Position numbers and translations under genes: made by a program
Assembly: GCA_902702965.1 (NCBI GenBank)
Contig: CACRXP010000045.1
Location: forward strand, 1,717,973 to 1,781,972
Direction of reading: 5' to 3'
Source: Spirometra erinaceieuropaei
Taxonomy: Eukaryota; Platyhelminthes; Cestoda; Diphyllobothriidea; Diphyllobothriidae
Length of the DNA: 64,000 bases
In this document: piece after piece, positions 10,991-23,075 of the stretch
How positions within the stretch are numbered: position 1 is the first letter of the stretch
Layout of the letters: each line of letters starts with the position of its first letter
The notes under the pieces: model-generated
The model's database searches: none
Told to the model about the DNA's origin: nothing
The model's input: the letters and a program-made list of their open reading frames with translations, nothing else

Positions 10991-11433
10991 AAAAATAAAA
11001 TAAATACTTAAAACCATATTACGTTCTTTAGACACAGCAACTATTTTAGAAAAGCGAAAATTGTAAAAACGTCAGCAATGGCCGCAGTGGGTTTGATAGA
11101 AAGTCTGGCCTTACAACAAGCCACGTAATTAAATAAAAAAAGAACTATAACTTTTAATAATTGTCCTTTACTAAAGTTTACACCTAAATATCCTGTGGAA
11201 ATTAGCATAATATCAAGTGTGGCAGTAAATTAACAACCTATATTTTGAGCTTAGATTCAGTTTGTACATCTTGGCAATGACGCTGACTATGACAAAAAAA
11301 CTGCTTTTCATCAGGTCACATATTGACAGGCCAGTCATTAAATAATAAATCAGAATAAAATTGGCACTTGCAACATAAACGTGCAATCTTGTGTGTATTA
11401 AGGGAGTCTTCCCTCTGTCAAATTCCTCCGCAG
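10991..11433. other. AT-rich spacer, no gene recognised
   Basis: No supported coding frame and no repeat recognised. Confidence 0.35.
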
Positions 11434-11529
11434 TTTCTCTTTATGCTGGGGGACGTTGAGTTTCAAATCGTCCTCGAAGAATTGATGAATAAATCAGGGT
11501 CTTCAGCGTTTTCAGTGGACTGTGCATAA
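11434..11529 (+). CDS. Possible terminal exon, unknown product
   Basis: A good acceptor (CTTCCCTCTGTC tract ending TCCTCCGCAG) precedes a frame of 31 codons to a TAA. It begins FLFMLGDVEFQIVLEELMNK. The length is within chance expectation and there is no donor to test, so the support is only the acceptor and amino-acid-like composition. Confidence 0.2.
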   Translation, partial: FLFMLGDVEFQIVLEELMNKSGSSAFSVDCA

Positions 11530-11984
11530 GGGTTGATTTTGTGCTATATGGTTGTCAAAACTTTGAAAATAATATTCTTCTTCAAATAACTTGCGAAGGC
11601 AGGTAGTGCTTGGACATTCTTTCAAATATAGATGGCTATTTGGGTCACGCTTGAAGATTTGCCCAAAGGCGGAACCTAATCGGCAAAAAAATAAACGAAG
11701 GCAACGAAAGTCGACAACGAATGTGTTCTGGATCAGTTAAAAAATCTCTCTATTATGTTAACATTTTAAACGGCACTTTACTAAGCTAGTTCTGACAGCT
11801 GCAGAAATTATCTTTTCCCCGAAGAAAGACGTTCAGTCAGCTTTTTCACTTCCCGTAAAAATAAGGATAATTGTTCTGCCGCTGACGAAAGGGCCTACTT
11901 TTCTTTTGCAGAATTTGCCTCCATTTAGGCTCCGTTCTGCAATTATTATTGCTCAACCACAGTTCGATCGTCATGCCCTACAAT

Positions 11985-12260
11985 GTCTACCGTGCGTTCC
12001 ATCGCAAGGCGAGGTAGACTCGGTGACTTGCGAGAAAATTAGTTTGTAATCAGAGTAGACTTGCGCAGCATCTATCTCACCCTCCCTTCCTCTCCCTACC
12101 TGTGCGCGTTGTGAAGACACAGTCAAGAAGACCGGAGGTGAGACAGGGCGCAGACGGTTGGCACGGCTCAACCCACACTCCCTGGTCCGCACAACAATCC
12201 ACCAGGATTCTAAACAACAAGGACAACAACAGCACGACGGTTTGAACGGAGTGGGACGAT
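11985..12260 (-). repeat. Dispersed repeat, family A
   Basis: On the minus strand this shares the core CCTCCGGTCTTCTTGAC and, further on, a CAAGTCTACT-ATCA/TCTGAT segment with copies at 53330-53470 and 53690-53830, and with a split copy at 46430-46720. GC is higher than in the surroundings. No coding capacity is shared between copies, so this is a non-coding dispersed repeat, possibly a SINE. Confidence 0.5.
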
Positions 12261-12309
12261 TGCACAGCCATGCCGGGCATTAAACTTTTTAAATCTTCCA
12301 ACATTACCC

Positions 12310-13150
12310 GGCGAGTATTTGGAAGAAAATAATTCGATTTTCAAAACTGTAAATATCGAACAGGCAGGATGGTTCAGTAGGCGGATCGCAGTGCCTTCTT
12401 GTGATTAAATGACAAAAGCCACGATTGTGCAAACACATCACATTTGCGGCTACGGACTGTCACTTAATTACTTTGCATTACTCAATAAATTGAAAATGAA
12501 AGTCAGCCTATTTGCAGGGATGTCAGAACGCCAGCTCGCTGTGAGTGTAAATATCCTTTTATTTTAAAAAATGGGTGCTTCCATGAAATACATTATTCTA
12601 TGAATTGTTTAAGCTTGCATGATCGCAGTGATAACTGATGTTAATATTCGCAGAAAAGTATATCCTGCAGTACTTTCGTGTGCGCTCAGGTTTACTTCAA
12701 AAGAAGTTACTTTAAATAAGATTGCTAATGTTGGCAATACCCGAACGCTTTTCAAAAAGATTGATCCAATGCCTCAAATGCAGTCACAGATGCGATTCAA
12801 CGTTTCCCGATACGAACATAAAACAGGACGATTTCATTCAAAGTCGTGAATGCCTTTGAAAACGTAAGTAACGCCAAAACATCGAGTTGTGGATGTAAAG
12901 CCTTTGGTAAGCTAAAAAAAACTCCTAGTTGTCTCATGCAGAAGGATAATATTTGGCGGAAAACATTTTCTGACTGTTAACTATGCGTGACACTGTAATT
13001 GCAGGCTTAACCACACACTACTGCTGGGTATGCATCTGGCTTTGGCATTCGACTAAAATGGTCAGACCGAGTTCAGTTCTTATCCGGTAACTGCGTACCA
13101 CTTTTCGGGTATATCATCGAGACAATTTTAGACATCGTTATCTTCCACAG
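12310..13150. other. No gene recognised
   Basis: AT-rich sequence with short unsupported frames. Nothing was recognised in it. Confidence 0.35.
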
Positions 13151-13157
13151 GCTCAGG

Positions 13158-13358
13158 CTACCATAGACGGTCAAGGCTCAAAACGATCAAATACATTACC
13201 ACGACTAAATGAAAAACCGGCACTGAAACAAACATCATACGTTCATTATTTTTCTCCCCAAGAAGGCCCATTTGTTTGGTATCTAGATGCAGGTTTTGTT
13301 CTGCTCTTTGGGACCAATCAGAAGCCTGCCGGAGGGCATTGTCCAGGATTTTAATCAA
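13158..13358 (-). CDS. Unassigned open frame with protein-like composition
   Basis: The minus strand reads ALRQASDWSQRAEQNLHLD, then a hydrophobic stretch FHLVVVMYLIVL before the stop. The plus strand of the same DNA is also open for 67 codons after an acceptor-like TCTTCCACAG at 13151. At most one can be real. The minus frame could be a retroelement remnant or a terminal exon. No family was recognised. Confidence 0.2.
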   Translation of the reverse strand: MIKILDNALRQASDWSQRAEQNLHLDTKQMGLLGEKNNERMMFVSVPVFHLVVVMYLIVLSLDRLW

Positions 13359-13556
13359 CAGTAAAGTAACGGGTCAGAAGGAGTTGGGAGCCTTTTTCGC
13401 ATTGACTGAATTAGTATTCGCAAATAGCAGGACATTATCCGAACGCTTGAACCATAGTTTGTCTAGGGGCGTGACTACTGCGTTTTATGACAAGAACGCA
13501 TACAGATTTGCAAATCGGTAAAATGACTGATTTGTAAAAACAACCTCCTTGCTTAC

Positions 13557-13719
13557 ACCCTACTCTATCCGATTTACATGGTATAAAATTAATTTCCGAC
13601 TGCGGCAATTCTGGTTTGATAGGACACTTTAGTTCAGAATACGCTCTTCTCACAGAAGAATATGTTCGGATGTCCAAAGTTGTGCAAACTTCGTGTAGGA
13701 CAGCTACTAACATAGGAAA
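13557..13719 (-). CDS. Candidate internal exon, unknown product
   Basis: The minus strand has a pyrimidine-rich acceptor (TACCTTACCCTGTATTC ending AATTAG), 54 open codons plus one base, then a donor GTAAGC. An in-frame stop lies immediately before the acceptor. The peptide begins FPMLVAVLHEVCTTLDIR and includes the segment CPIKPELPQSEINFIPC. It starts in phase 0 and ends in phase 1, so it cannot follow the 18361 exon directly (which leaves one base) without an intermediate exon. Coding is plausible from the splice pair and composition, and the function is unknown. Confidence 0.27.
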
Positions 13720-14318
13720 CTAATTGAATACAGGGTAAGGTAGATTCCCGCTCAATTTTTTGACTTTTTATCTGATTTATATATTCGTAAGCATATTCGG
13801 CATGCGAAAATGCCATTTCCAAAGATGTACTAGATGAATAAATGAAATGCGCGACATTTAAGGTACCCAAAATTAATCGTCACGATTTTCTTAATCATGT
13901 TTTTTCGAGTTAGGTCACGTATTCTACTTTCCGTGTAAGGAAAGTCATGCATTGCCCTCGACTATTCAGTGGATGTCATATAGTGCTCATTAATTTTATA
14001 TTACATGTGTGCATTGTCGTACAATTCACAAGAATTTTCACTAAAGCGATAAATTTTGAGAATCTAAAAACGGTGCTTAACATTTGTACTACTTAAATAG
14101 CAATTTTTACTGAGTGGTATATTAACAGGGGTCCGAAAAAGCGCATTCAAAAGTCGACATTATGAAATGACTGTAATGCCTCAGGAATTTGCTGCATGGT
14201 AGCCGACATTACAACTCTACCCAAGTGATCCTTTCAAAACGGTCGAAGACCATCAGCTACAGTGAGCTGACCACACAAATTTCGTAAACTACTAACAAGC
14301 TGCCAGTAGTATATGCTT

Positions 14319-14623
14319 AGGTAGCACGATATACCGTAGTTGACAGCACAGGTACTAGCTAAAAGCCCCGACATTTGACTCCTCAATATTCTACCGCTGC
14401 ACGACATAGCTGCGAGGCGTTTGACTCATCACCGGTTCCCCTAAACTTTCCCTGTGCTTTCTGAAATATCGTGACTAGAGTATCTACGAGGAATGCTGGG
14501 GGATCCGGTGATGAGCCGAACTCCTCGCAGCTGTGTCATGCAGCGGCAGAATATCGGCGAAACACTCGTGTATGGATTTTTAGATAATACCCGTGCTGCC
14601 AACTACCGTATATCATGCTACCT
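14319..14623. mobile_element. Foldback element, family F (near-complete palindrome)
   Basis: The left arm AGGTAGCACGATATACCGTA is answered by the complement of GGTAGCATGATATACGGTAG at the right, and the arms stay complementary for roughly 135 bases each around a centre near 14470. The arms contain the AGCACAGGTACTAGC motif shared with 3330 and 45180. A 305-bp hairpin with no coding potential: a foldback MITE. Confidence 0.6.
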
Positions 14624-14719
14624 TAAAAAATAAATTTACTTCAAAGTCAGCCGCCATACTTTTGCCCGATGTTCTTAATGAAACAATGACCTTCGATACC
14701 TGGGCCACTGTATAACTTA

Positions 14720-15037
14720 TTGGGTGCAACCCTCATTTATACATCAGGTCTTGCAAAATCCATTCTGGCACAGCGAGAGAGAGAGTTAGAGTTGGACGAG
14801 AATACAGGAGTCCCAGGTTCTTGCTGTAAAGTAGATGAAGGCGCGTTTACTGTAACTGTGGGCATATTAGCCGGGACATTCGGACTCATATGGGAGCCAG
14901 CCATCAGACAGTTTAAGACTGCAACAAGTAATCCCGAAAGTTTAGACCAGCGCACCCACGGTTCCAGTAGTCGCGCCCTCATCTTATTCGCAGAGTTGTC
15001 TGTCTGGAATAGCTCTTTAAGAGAGATGACGAACTAG
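14720..15037 (+). CDS. Unassigned 105-codon open frame
   Basis: The plus strand is open from 14720 to a TAG at 15037. It contains a hydrophobic segment, VTVGILAGTFGLIWEPAI, in an otherwise mixed sequence. The minus strand is open over 80 codons of the same stretch, so openness alone is weak evidence. No splice pair, start context or homology was recognised. Confidence 0.15.
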   Translation: MGATLIYTSGLAKSILAQRERELELDENTGVPGSCCKVDEGAFTVTVGILAGTFGLIWEPAIRQFKTATSNPESLDQRTHGSSSRALILFAELSVWNSSLREMTN

Positions 15038-15039
15038 AC

Positions 15040-16340
15040 ATATTCTTCATTCGCCCTAATTCCCTCCTGTGCACCGACTTCCGAGAAATGAGTCTTGAAA
15101 TCCGCGTGGAAACACGCTTACTTCATTGAGTCCCACCCGAAACTGTGTTGGAATGTCTATGTCTCTCTAACATTTTGCTTGACCCACAAGTCGAAATTGG
15201 TGAAATTCAGCTCATAAGCATTTCCTCAAAGACCGTTCTTAACTTCTCAAGCAAGGTCGTTTTTGATAGCTTAAATTAACAGTAGAGACGAATGACCCTC
15301 TCTCAAGTAGCATAATGGTTGAGCGAAAAGAAGTGTCTTTGGTTCCTTAATGAGAGGGCCATTCGGTTAACACGCCAGATAGAAGATGATTTGAGATTAA
15401 CCGAGAAAGCCTGTGACTGTCTGGCTCTTCGTCGAGGGAAGAGATTTCCGTTTCTAATTGCTCACCTCCACTTTAAGCCGACTGTCTGCGTATATTTTGC
15501 TTTTGCGTAGTGACGGGTCGCCTTCCTTTAGAACTGTAATATATGGGTCATAAGGTGCGTGCTACTTCTCCTCCGAGACGGTTTGAGATCAAAACGCCAA
15601 AAAGTGCATCTACTTCTTCTGGGGGTGGATGAAGTTTAACTTTGCTCTTGGAGAGTCGGATGGGAAGTTAAACTTCAAAGTCAGACCGAGCTTCATTCAC
15701 TCCGAGTCTACCGTTCTACGCCCTGCCGTCTGCGATCTGAAGCAACGACAGAGCAGTAGATAAACTCTTTCTCGTTTTTGTCCTTTAGACTGAAGTGCTC
15801 GCAGGCGGTAACTCAGCAAAGAACTGCGTCATCGGTCGGCCGATGAAAACTGCGATTTAACCTCAAATTCCGTTGATCGAAGTCTTGCTTTCCTATCACC
15901 AATCCCAAACAATTGATTCGTCACAGCAAAAACGAAGTTGCAGGATCCAAATCCCACTAGAAGTACAGTTAGTTTAACTAATCGTTAAGCTACAGAAAAT
16001 CCCGCCGCCTCTTTTTTCATCCTTTGTTCGAGGAGCGCCGATACGAAACGCAAAGATAATTTGTAACGGGTGGTTTTACTCAGCTGCACGTCCGAGAGCC
16101 GAACTGGAGGCCTGCTCGATGATTGGCTGGCTCGGCTCTGACCTTGGGAGTGCAGCCAGCGGTTGTGGCATCACAGGCTAATGATGGCCATCCCTGTGCC
16201 TCCGCCATTGCCGGTAGAAATGTCGCCATTATCTATTGCCCGTTATCCTGCGACCGTCAACCCCAACATAAAGCGAAAATGCTCATTTCCATCCTGCAGT
16301 CTGATTAGATCGGCGCATGCCACCCTCATCTCAGTCGACA
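15040..16340. other. No gene recognised; perfect 13-bp inverted repeat
   Basis: No supported gene. Positions 15630-15642 and 15665-15677 are exact inverted copies (TGAAGTTTAACTT and its complement) separated by 22 bases. The hairpin is flanked by no recognisable element. A possible short minus-strand exon ending in GTAAGC at 15120 has a weak acceptor and was not called. Confidence 0.35.
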
Positions 16341-16344
16341 TGAC

Positions 16345-16405
16345 GCGAGACCGGTAGTGCAGCGGCGAGAGCATTGCCCGAATCGAGGTTCGGATGTGTA
16401 ACCCA
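16345..16405 (+). mobile_element. tRNA-like fragment, probably a SINE head
   Basis: GTAGTGCAGCGGCGAGAGC is A-box-like, and GAGGTTCGGATG about 25 bases later is B-box-like. The arms do not fold into a complete cloverleaf and the element body is not traceable, partly because of the N gap that follows. Confidence 0.3.
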
Positions 16406-16507
16406 CCGCTCAGCGGCCGGGAATAAGCCAGTATCCTGCCCTTGCCGATATTAACTTCCTAGTTATCTCTCGTAGGTCGCAAATGCCCAGCCCCAAAACC
16501 GGACGAA

Positions 16508-17369
16508 NNNNNNNNNNNNNNNNNNNNNNNNNNNNNNNNNNNNNNNNNNNNNNNNNNNNNNNNNNNNNNNNNNNNNNNNNNNNNNNNNNNNNNNNNNNNN
16601 NNNNNNNNNNNNNNNNNNNNNNNNNNNNNNNNNNNNNNNNNNNNNNNNNNNNNNNNNNNNNNNNNNNNNNNNNNNNNNNNNNNNNNNNNNNNNNNNNNNN
16701 NNNNNNNNNNNNNNNNNNNNNNNNNNNNNNNNNNNNNNNNNNNNNNNNNNNNNNNNNNNNNNNNNNNNNNNNNNNNNNNNNNNNNNNNNNNNNNNNNNNN
16801 NNNNNNNNNNNNNNNNNNNNNNNNNNNNNNNNNNNNNNNNNNNNNNNNNNNNNNNNNNNNNNNNNNNNNNNNNNNNNNNNNNNNNNNNNNNNNNNNNNNN
16901 NNNNNNNNNNNNNNNNNNNNNNNNNNNNNNNNNNNNNNNNNNNNNNNNNNNNNNNNNNNNNNNNNNNNNNNNNNNNNNNNNNNNNNNNNNNNNNNNNNNN
17001 NNNNNNNNNNNNNNNNNNNNNNNNNNNNNNNNNNNNNNNNNNNNNNNNNNNNNNNNNNNNNNNNNNNNNNNNNNNNNNNNNNNNNNNNNNNNNNNNNNNN
17101 NNNNNNNNNNNNNNNNNNNNNNNNNNNNNNNNNNNNNNNNNNNNNNNNNNNNNNNNNNNNNNNNNNNNNNNNNNNNNNNNNNNNNNNNNNNNNNNNNNNN
17201 NNNNNNNNNNNNNNNNNNNNNNNNNNNNNNNNNNNNNNNNNNNNNNNNNNNNNNNNNNNNNNNNNNNNNNNNNNNNNNNNNNNNNNNNNNNNNNNNNNNN
17301 NNNNNNNNNNNNNNNNNNNNNNNNNNNNNNNNNNNNNNNNNNNNNNNNNNNNNNNNNNNNNNNNNNNNN
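16508..17369. other. Assembly gap (862 N)
   Basis: Run of undetermined bases. Content and true length are unknown. Confidence 0.99.
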
Positions 17370-18360
17370 GGGAATGCAAGCTAGGAATTCTGACTCTGAA
17401 ACACAGACGGTTAGAAAAAAAGCGATATTGCTCTGTTTTAAGGGTCCGGGTAGCGCGTATTCACCCTACTCTGCTATAAGAATAGGAGTCTCCGTACAAT
17501 CTGCAGGTAGTCTGGGTGCGTTCCAGTTTGTGGGTGTGTGTGTTTGTGTAAATTGAGGATTAGGGAGAAAGAGTTTTTGGGTCGGCGGGAACGTGGCATT
17601 GAAGGCAGAAGTATACGTGGTAGGCGACCGATTGGCAATAAGCGGAACTGCACGGACAGACTCGTGCGTAGGTGCGATGGGTGTGGGAAGAATCATGTTG
17701 AAAATGCTGATTTCGTTACCGCTGGCTCTTCAACATTTCCTCTTTATATATGTATGTATATACATATGGGGTTGCTTTGCGCATTTGGCTAACGTTTTAG
17801 GTCAGCTCGAGAAGGGGGAGGTGGAGAAGGATAAGGAGGAGGAGTAGTAGGAGGTATTTTCTAGTGACGACGGCCGGATTCACACGTTTGAAGGCGATCC
17901 GTCTGGCACGTAGACATTATCCAGAGATGCGCCTGCTTCATCAATGTAGGGGATGAGTTTTGAGTCGTACCAGGATCGATTTGCTGGGTTTCCTGCAGAC
18001 AGTAAGAATGCAAGATTTTAGCATCGCCCACTTTTTAAATACCCAAATGATAAAATGACTGTTTTGGTAGGTTAGCCATTCAGTTGGTTTGCGTTTTGCC
18101 GAAAAATAACACGTACTCTGGATAAAAGTTCAATTTTTTCATTAATAATAAGTAAAATACTAACCTTCTTATAATCATACAGCAAAATGTGGATTAACTG
18201 CTTAACTCACATCTTTTGCTCATTTTCAAGTAGTTTCAGTTATTTTTTTACGAAGGTGCTCAGGAAAACATGAGATTATGGGTAAAACTGAGTTCACAGA
18301 CTGGATTTTCACAACGGCTTAAAAATGCGAGGGAATCTGCTTTCCACCTAGGAAACCTAC
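17370..18360. other. No gene recognised
   Basis: Between 17540 and 17850 three frames on both strands are open at once in a purine-rich, GC-richer stretch, so none can be chosen. The rest is AT-rich. Nothing was recognised. Confidence 0.3.
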
Positions 18361-18499
18361 TTGTTGGATAAGGTCGGATTCCACTGACGAGGAAGGAGTT
18401 GTTTTCTTCCAGTGGAGCTTCATTCGCCAGACCCTTCGTTTTGGACGCCTTAATAGGCTTTACTTTCTTGTGCTTCTCAGCTTTCGGCTCTTTAGGATG
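18361..18499 (-). CDS. Coding exon, lysine-rich segment, candidate cytoplasmic tail of a membrane protein
   Basis: This is among the best-supported exons. The acceptor has an almost pure pyrimidine tract (CTCTCCTTCCCATCTTCTAA then TTTCAG, with a CTAAT branch-like motif). The exon is 139 bases and the donor reads AACAA then GTAGGT. In phase 0 it reads HPKEPKAEKHKKVKPIKAS and ends around SGIRPYPT with one base over. It is hydrophilic, Lys- and Pro-rich, with no Cys and no predicted globular domain, which suits an intracellular tail. It starts in phase 0 and the transmembrane exon at 26373-26486 ends in phase 0, so a direct join keeps the frame. Membership in the same gene is inference. The family is not recognised. 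Confidence 0.55.
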
Positions 18500-18733
18500 C
18501 TGAAATTAGAAGATGGGAAGGAGAGTTTTTTTATATAAATGACCCGAGACATTGGTGAAAGTTCTAAGTCGTGGGGGCCAGCAAAAGGGTAATGTCGGTA
18601 AATTCAAATTCTGCTTTGAGGCAACCTCAAACATAACCTGATGAATTGGTAGCGAAGATGAGCGTATCAATGTTATCTGATCCACAGTCGCAATACACAT
18701 CGCATTTATGTCCAACTTTTGTCCTTTTCTGTA

Positions 18734-19580
18734 CAGTGAGTGACCTATCTCAGGAAATGTTGGCTGAAATTCTGAAATGCGTTTTCGATTAGGAAGGATA
18801 AGCTGGGCGAGGTTGTAATACTTATTATCTTGTGGCATGTTCCTATAACATTTCGGACTCGGCCGGATGTCAACTTTTGAATGCACTGCTTTTTAACCTC
18901 CAGTGGAAACCGAAGTCAGTAAAAACGACTACTTAAGTAGCATGCATTTTTCACATTGATTTTCGATGTTCTTGCAAATTCAAGTCCATTTTATAGAAAC
19001 CCCGAACAAAAGCATGCTTTCTTTTGGTCAATTAATAGTGAATCACGTCTTCTTTATATTTTATACTTAAAGAAGAAGTATAATTAGGTTTTAAAAAAGT
19101 TTTATGATTTCCGAATAATTTGGAGCCTGAGCATTCGCTGTATTAGCGCTTAGTGATTTCCCTCTACAAGGTGCATGCGTTCCGCGTAAAGAAAATCGCA
19201 TATTTTTCTATGCCATTAAAGAGATATCATACAGGGTCCATAAAATTTTGCAATGGATGCGGACCATGTTGTACATTTCATGAGGAGCAGTGGTAAACGG
19301 CCAGGTACGATGCTATGTGAATGGACTTATCGCGGTCTTAGAAAGTCTCATAATTAGAAACTTTTTTTAAACCTCATTATACTCCTTCTTTAAGTATAAA
19401 ATATAAAGAAGACGTGATTCTCTATTGACTGATTAAAAGAAAGCATATTTTTGTTTTTGGTTTCTATAAAATATACTTGAATTTCCAAGACCATCTTACA
19501 ACCACGACCAAGTACTCCTTCCTAATCGAAAAAGCATTTCAGAATTTCAGCCAACATTTCATGAGATAGGTCACTCACCG
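18734..19580. mobile_element. Foldback MITE, family G subtype 2 (TA flanks)
   Basis: An 847-bp palindrome with ends CAGTGAGTGACCTATCTCA and the complement of TGAGATAGGTCACTCACCG, flanked by TA at 18732-18733 and 19581-19582. Inner landmarks (ACTACTTAAGTAGCATGCA, and AAGACGTGATTCTCTATTG with its mirror) follow the family G order but with clear divergence. A minus-strand open frame at 18506-18886 overlaps its left end and is not a gene. The element sits 235 bases upstream of the exon at 18361-18499. Confidence 0.65.
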
Positions 19581-22500
19581 TACTTTATTGGAGGCTACAG
19601 CAATCACGGCACGTACAGTTCTCTCCTGAATTGCGGGAATCAGAACATGTCAAGATCCGCTGATGGAATCTTTTCGGTATCCGGAACTATTTGGATCGGT
19701 TATTTGCCAGAAAGTTTATCTTTATCCCAAGGGTGTGACGATTTTGACGTACCCAAATGCCTTTTTCCAGAATATACCTCAAACTATTTATTTAATGTAC
19801 ACGCTGTATAGGAAGAGAACTCTCTTTTAAACCCACTTTCTAAACGTCTAGCAAGTGTTTGACTAAGTCCAAGTTAGATATGGATATCTACTGTTGGAAA
19901 AATCCTCTAATGGGATGTCTGGTACTGCATCCAATAAGATCTGTCAGCAGAACCTGGGGTTCAGTAGATAATGCAGATTCCCAGAATATCTGAAAACGCC
20001 AAGTTTTACCGGGAGAAAATAGTTCATTTTGAATTGAAAATTCAAATTAGCGTAATTTTCCAATTATTTGGCGAGAAAAGCTAATTCTTATTAAGATCTA
20101 ATAAAAACATCTAAAAGTAACTTAAGCTGCTTAAAAATCCACAAAATGTTCTACCAATGATTACAGTAGCTCTTTTGGATTTTTAAATATTATCATGGAT
20201 GGCTATGTGTGGAAGGTTAGCTACTAAGAGACGTATAAGAATTGCTGAAATATATAAATCATTGAATAATTACACGTGACTGTTAAAATTTGGGATAAAT
20301 AGTCTATTTAAAAGCGATCCGTTTTTCGAAGTTTTAGCGACATTTCCACCAATTCGCCCAACTTAGAATAATGGCTAATACGAACTTATTTGTGGATCAC
20401 GAAATACCGTTTTTTATTTAAGTCAGGTGGGGGGGGCATTGATAATTATTTTAGTTTGATCATAGTGATGACCTATACTGCTTCTCATCAATAAAAATTG
20501 CTTATAAACATTCGCTATACCATCCAGTTGTTTTTCGCACTGAGGTTGTGGGTTTAATGGATTACGAATTTCAAAATACACTGGGTCTCTAAGAATTCAA
20601 ATTAGATTCCACGAAATTTGGTTGCAACTAGGGAATGCAGATCTGACGTCTGGGTCTGCGGAAATTATGCACGAGAGAAGCACTGAAACTCCATTCATAG
20701 TTTTTTTTTCTCTTAAGGGTAAGAGCGGGCAATCAGTTCAGGAGAAGCTGCACTTATATTATATTTGTTTTGGTCTTAAAATGCTTACCTATCTAAAATA
20801 TGCATATAACGCCCTCTAGAAATATAAAACGCATTTTTCTACTCCTGTTAAGGCGTAGGTTTTCGAAATACTGTATTTTATGCGTCAGTGATAAAGAAAT
20901 TGGTCTTTAAAACAGTCTGCCCCTTCTGAGACACGCCCAGTTCAACGCGTTATCTACGCGCCCACACCGTCTTTGCAGGACACTTTTAAAAGTTTAAACA
21001 CTGATGGACACGGAGTTAGAAAGCATATTTCAGCAAGTGTGCGCTGATGCCATCGCTTGGGGTCCATGCCTCAGCACAGTGTGTTTTCCAGGGGTCTACC
21101 TCAGAATAAGCAAAATTTGCGGACTCTGAAAAGGCTATGAGTACTGCCCACTGGTAATGTGTATTAGCTGCCTTAAAACTGTATCGTAATCATGCGTACT
21201 ATGCGAGCATTTTGTCTTCTCACTTCAATGTCCCCCAATCACGCGCAGGCGCAGGTTTCAGAGGAGTGCGTATAGTCGGACGAATATTGCAATTTCTAAA
21301 TTTGGGTAGTTCTTCGGTTCTGCTAAAGAAGGCGTCAGAGGAATATTTAGCCGTCAATCCTGCAATGTTTTGACTTACAACGATATCTGGCTTTTTACAA
21401 CAGTTCAGAAAATCGTCGCCGGTCTTCGACTTTTATCAAACATAAGCGCTTGTTTCTGAAGCGTATTACATTTTCTACTAATAACGCACGTTTGATTGTC
21501 AATATTCCCTCGAGTGGTTGCACCGTGATAATTCATAGTTAGAGAATCTTTCATGATTGCCGCTCCCAATGAACAGGTACGTGTCTTTATGAAAATCATC
21601 CTGTTGAAGTCTCGAGTAGTTGTTTCGAGTTCACAAACTCGTGTTCAGGCATTTTTCCCTGGTTGGTTACTTTTCTGGCAGGGTAGTTCCTAGCAAGGAT
21701 TATTTTTTCCATTTTGATCTAAGGGCCATAACATTCCTTTTCTTGCGAACTGGCGCGATTTTGACCTCATATTCATTTCATCAAGACCACTATTACAGGC
21801 GAAGCAGGTTTTAAGGCCGTCATCAAAGTTCATGGCCCCACATTCAGCTTGAAAGCTTTTCGTCCGCTTTTGGACTCATTAGCCTCGCATGCGATAACTA
21901 GATTAGGAAGTCGAGCAGAAGGTGGTGAATAGTCAAGTGAGCGAGGCATGCGGTCGATCAGATGGAAGCAAGAAGGAGCAGAGAAACCAATTAGCACGAA
22001 ATTCAGCTTCCAACAAAATCCTAACCTAGTGTGAATTTGCGCGGAACGAATTTTTATTCTTTGCCCTGCCGATCTCCAACTCAGGTTTCTTCATTAATCC
22101 TCAAATCACAATATTTCACACATGAGAGGACTAGGAGGCAAAAATAATAATGTATGATTAATTTTTAAAACCATACCACAGCCTATAGATTTTTTACCCC
22201 AATTTTCGAATTTTAGCGTAGAGCCACAATGTATTTTGAGGCATTTCAAATGGAATTTCTACGTGATGACTGAAACTATCCACAAAATAACACTATCCTA
22301 TGTTTTCTAACTTGAAGTTGCTTTCGTCGCAACAAAATTTTTAAACTTAAACGTATGATGCAGTAGATGAACGAACACAAAAAATATCGTGATCACAATC
22401 GAAGTTTGAATGAGTATTATGGCCCGCAGTCAAAATTGTAATTTGTATTCGTTAAATTGATTGGAGGCGCAGAAAGCTGTTTGTTTTAGGTGAATTTACT

Positions 22501-22919
22501 TGGAATCTGTTATATTAAAGAAAAGCGGGCCAGGTATGGACGAACTTTTTGAGTTTTTATATCCAAATACTTTCCTAAGCTATTGCAATGGACAGGTCAA
22601 AGTTTGTTATTTGTGTAAGTTGTACACTAAATAAACATTAATAGTGATAGCAAAGGCCGCAACAAAGTCTCTTTTGGAAATGGGAAGTTAAATTTTGCGT
22701 CCACAAATAGCAGGCGGACGCAGGCATGGGAAATCTCACTGTCTCCAGAAAGAGGAAATGGAACCAGGTTTAGAAGCCCTGCGTTGCAAATATACGGCTT
22801 TTTGTGCCATAAAATTTAGTAATAAACATTCGCCTACAGTCGACCACCAACGGATACAGGGATTGGCAGCTGAAGAGCTGTTGCATGGTAATATCAAGCA
22901 TATGCAATATTATTAGTAC
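19581..22919. other. Long AT-rich spacer, no gene recognised
   Basis: 3.3 kb with only short unsupported frames, plus a G7 run at about 20431. A 27-nt open segment bounded by TTTCTAG and GTAAGC near 20773-20799 on the minus strand could be a microexon, but the support is minimal. If the minus-strand exons at 26373 and 18361 are joined, this is intron. Confidence 0.35.
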
Positions 22920-23075
22920 CGTATAATGGCCCTTCATAAAACGTCATGTCTCTGCATTAACCAATGTGGCTTGTAAAGTTAACCATATGACCCAAATCCA
23001 CCGCTAAGTTTTATGAACCCCATATAGTCTCCTTTTAAGACCGTAGAAAAATGTTTACTTTTCCGTACACGGTGT
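22920..23075. repeat. Isolated interior fragment of foldback MITE G
   Basis: CATGTCTCTGCATTAACCAA, then GTGGCTTGTAAAGTTAAC and a TTTATGAACCCCATATAG segment, match the interior of copies 1 and 4 (for example 4497-4580). No termini or palindrome partner are present, so this is a fragment. Confidence 0.55.

Noticed and set aside
11914..11990. Plus-strand exon after CTACTTTTCTTTTGCAG
   Set aside because: Two frames are open, there is no good donor, and the frame runs into a family A repeat.
16459..17556. Two long open frames spanning the middle of the window
   Set aside because: They consist almost entirely of undetermined bases in the N gap.
18506..18886. 126-codon minus-strand frame
   Set aside because: Its first half lies in the left arm of the foldback MITE at 18734 and it overlaps the polypyrimidine tract of the real exon at 18499.
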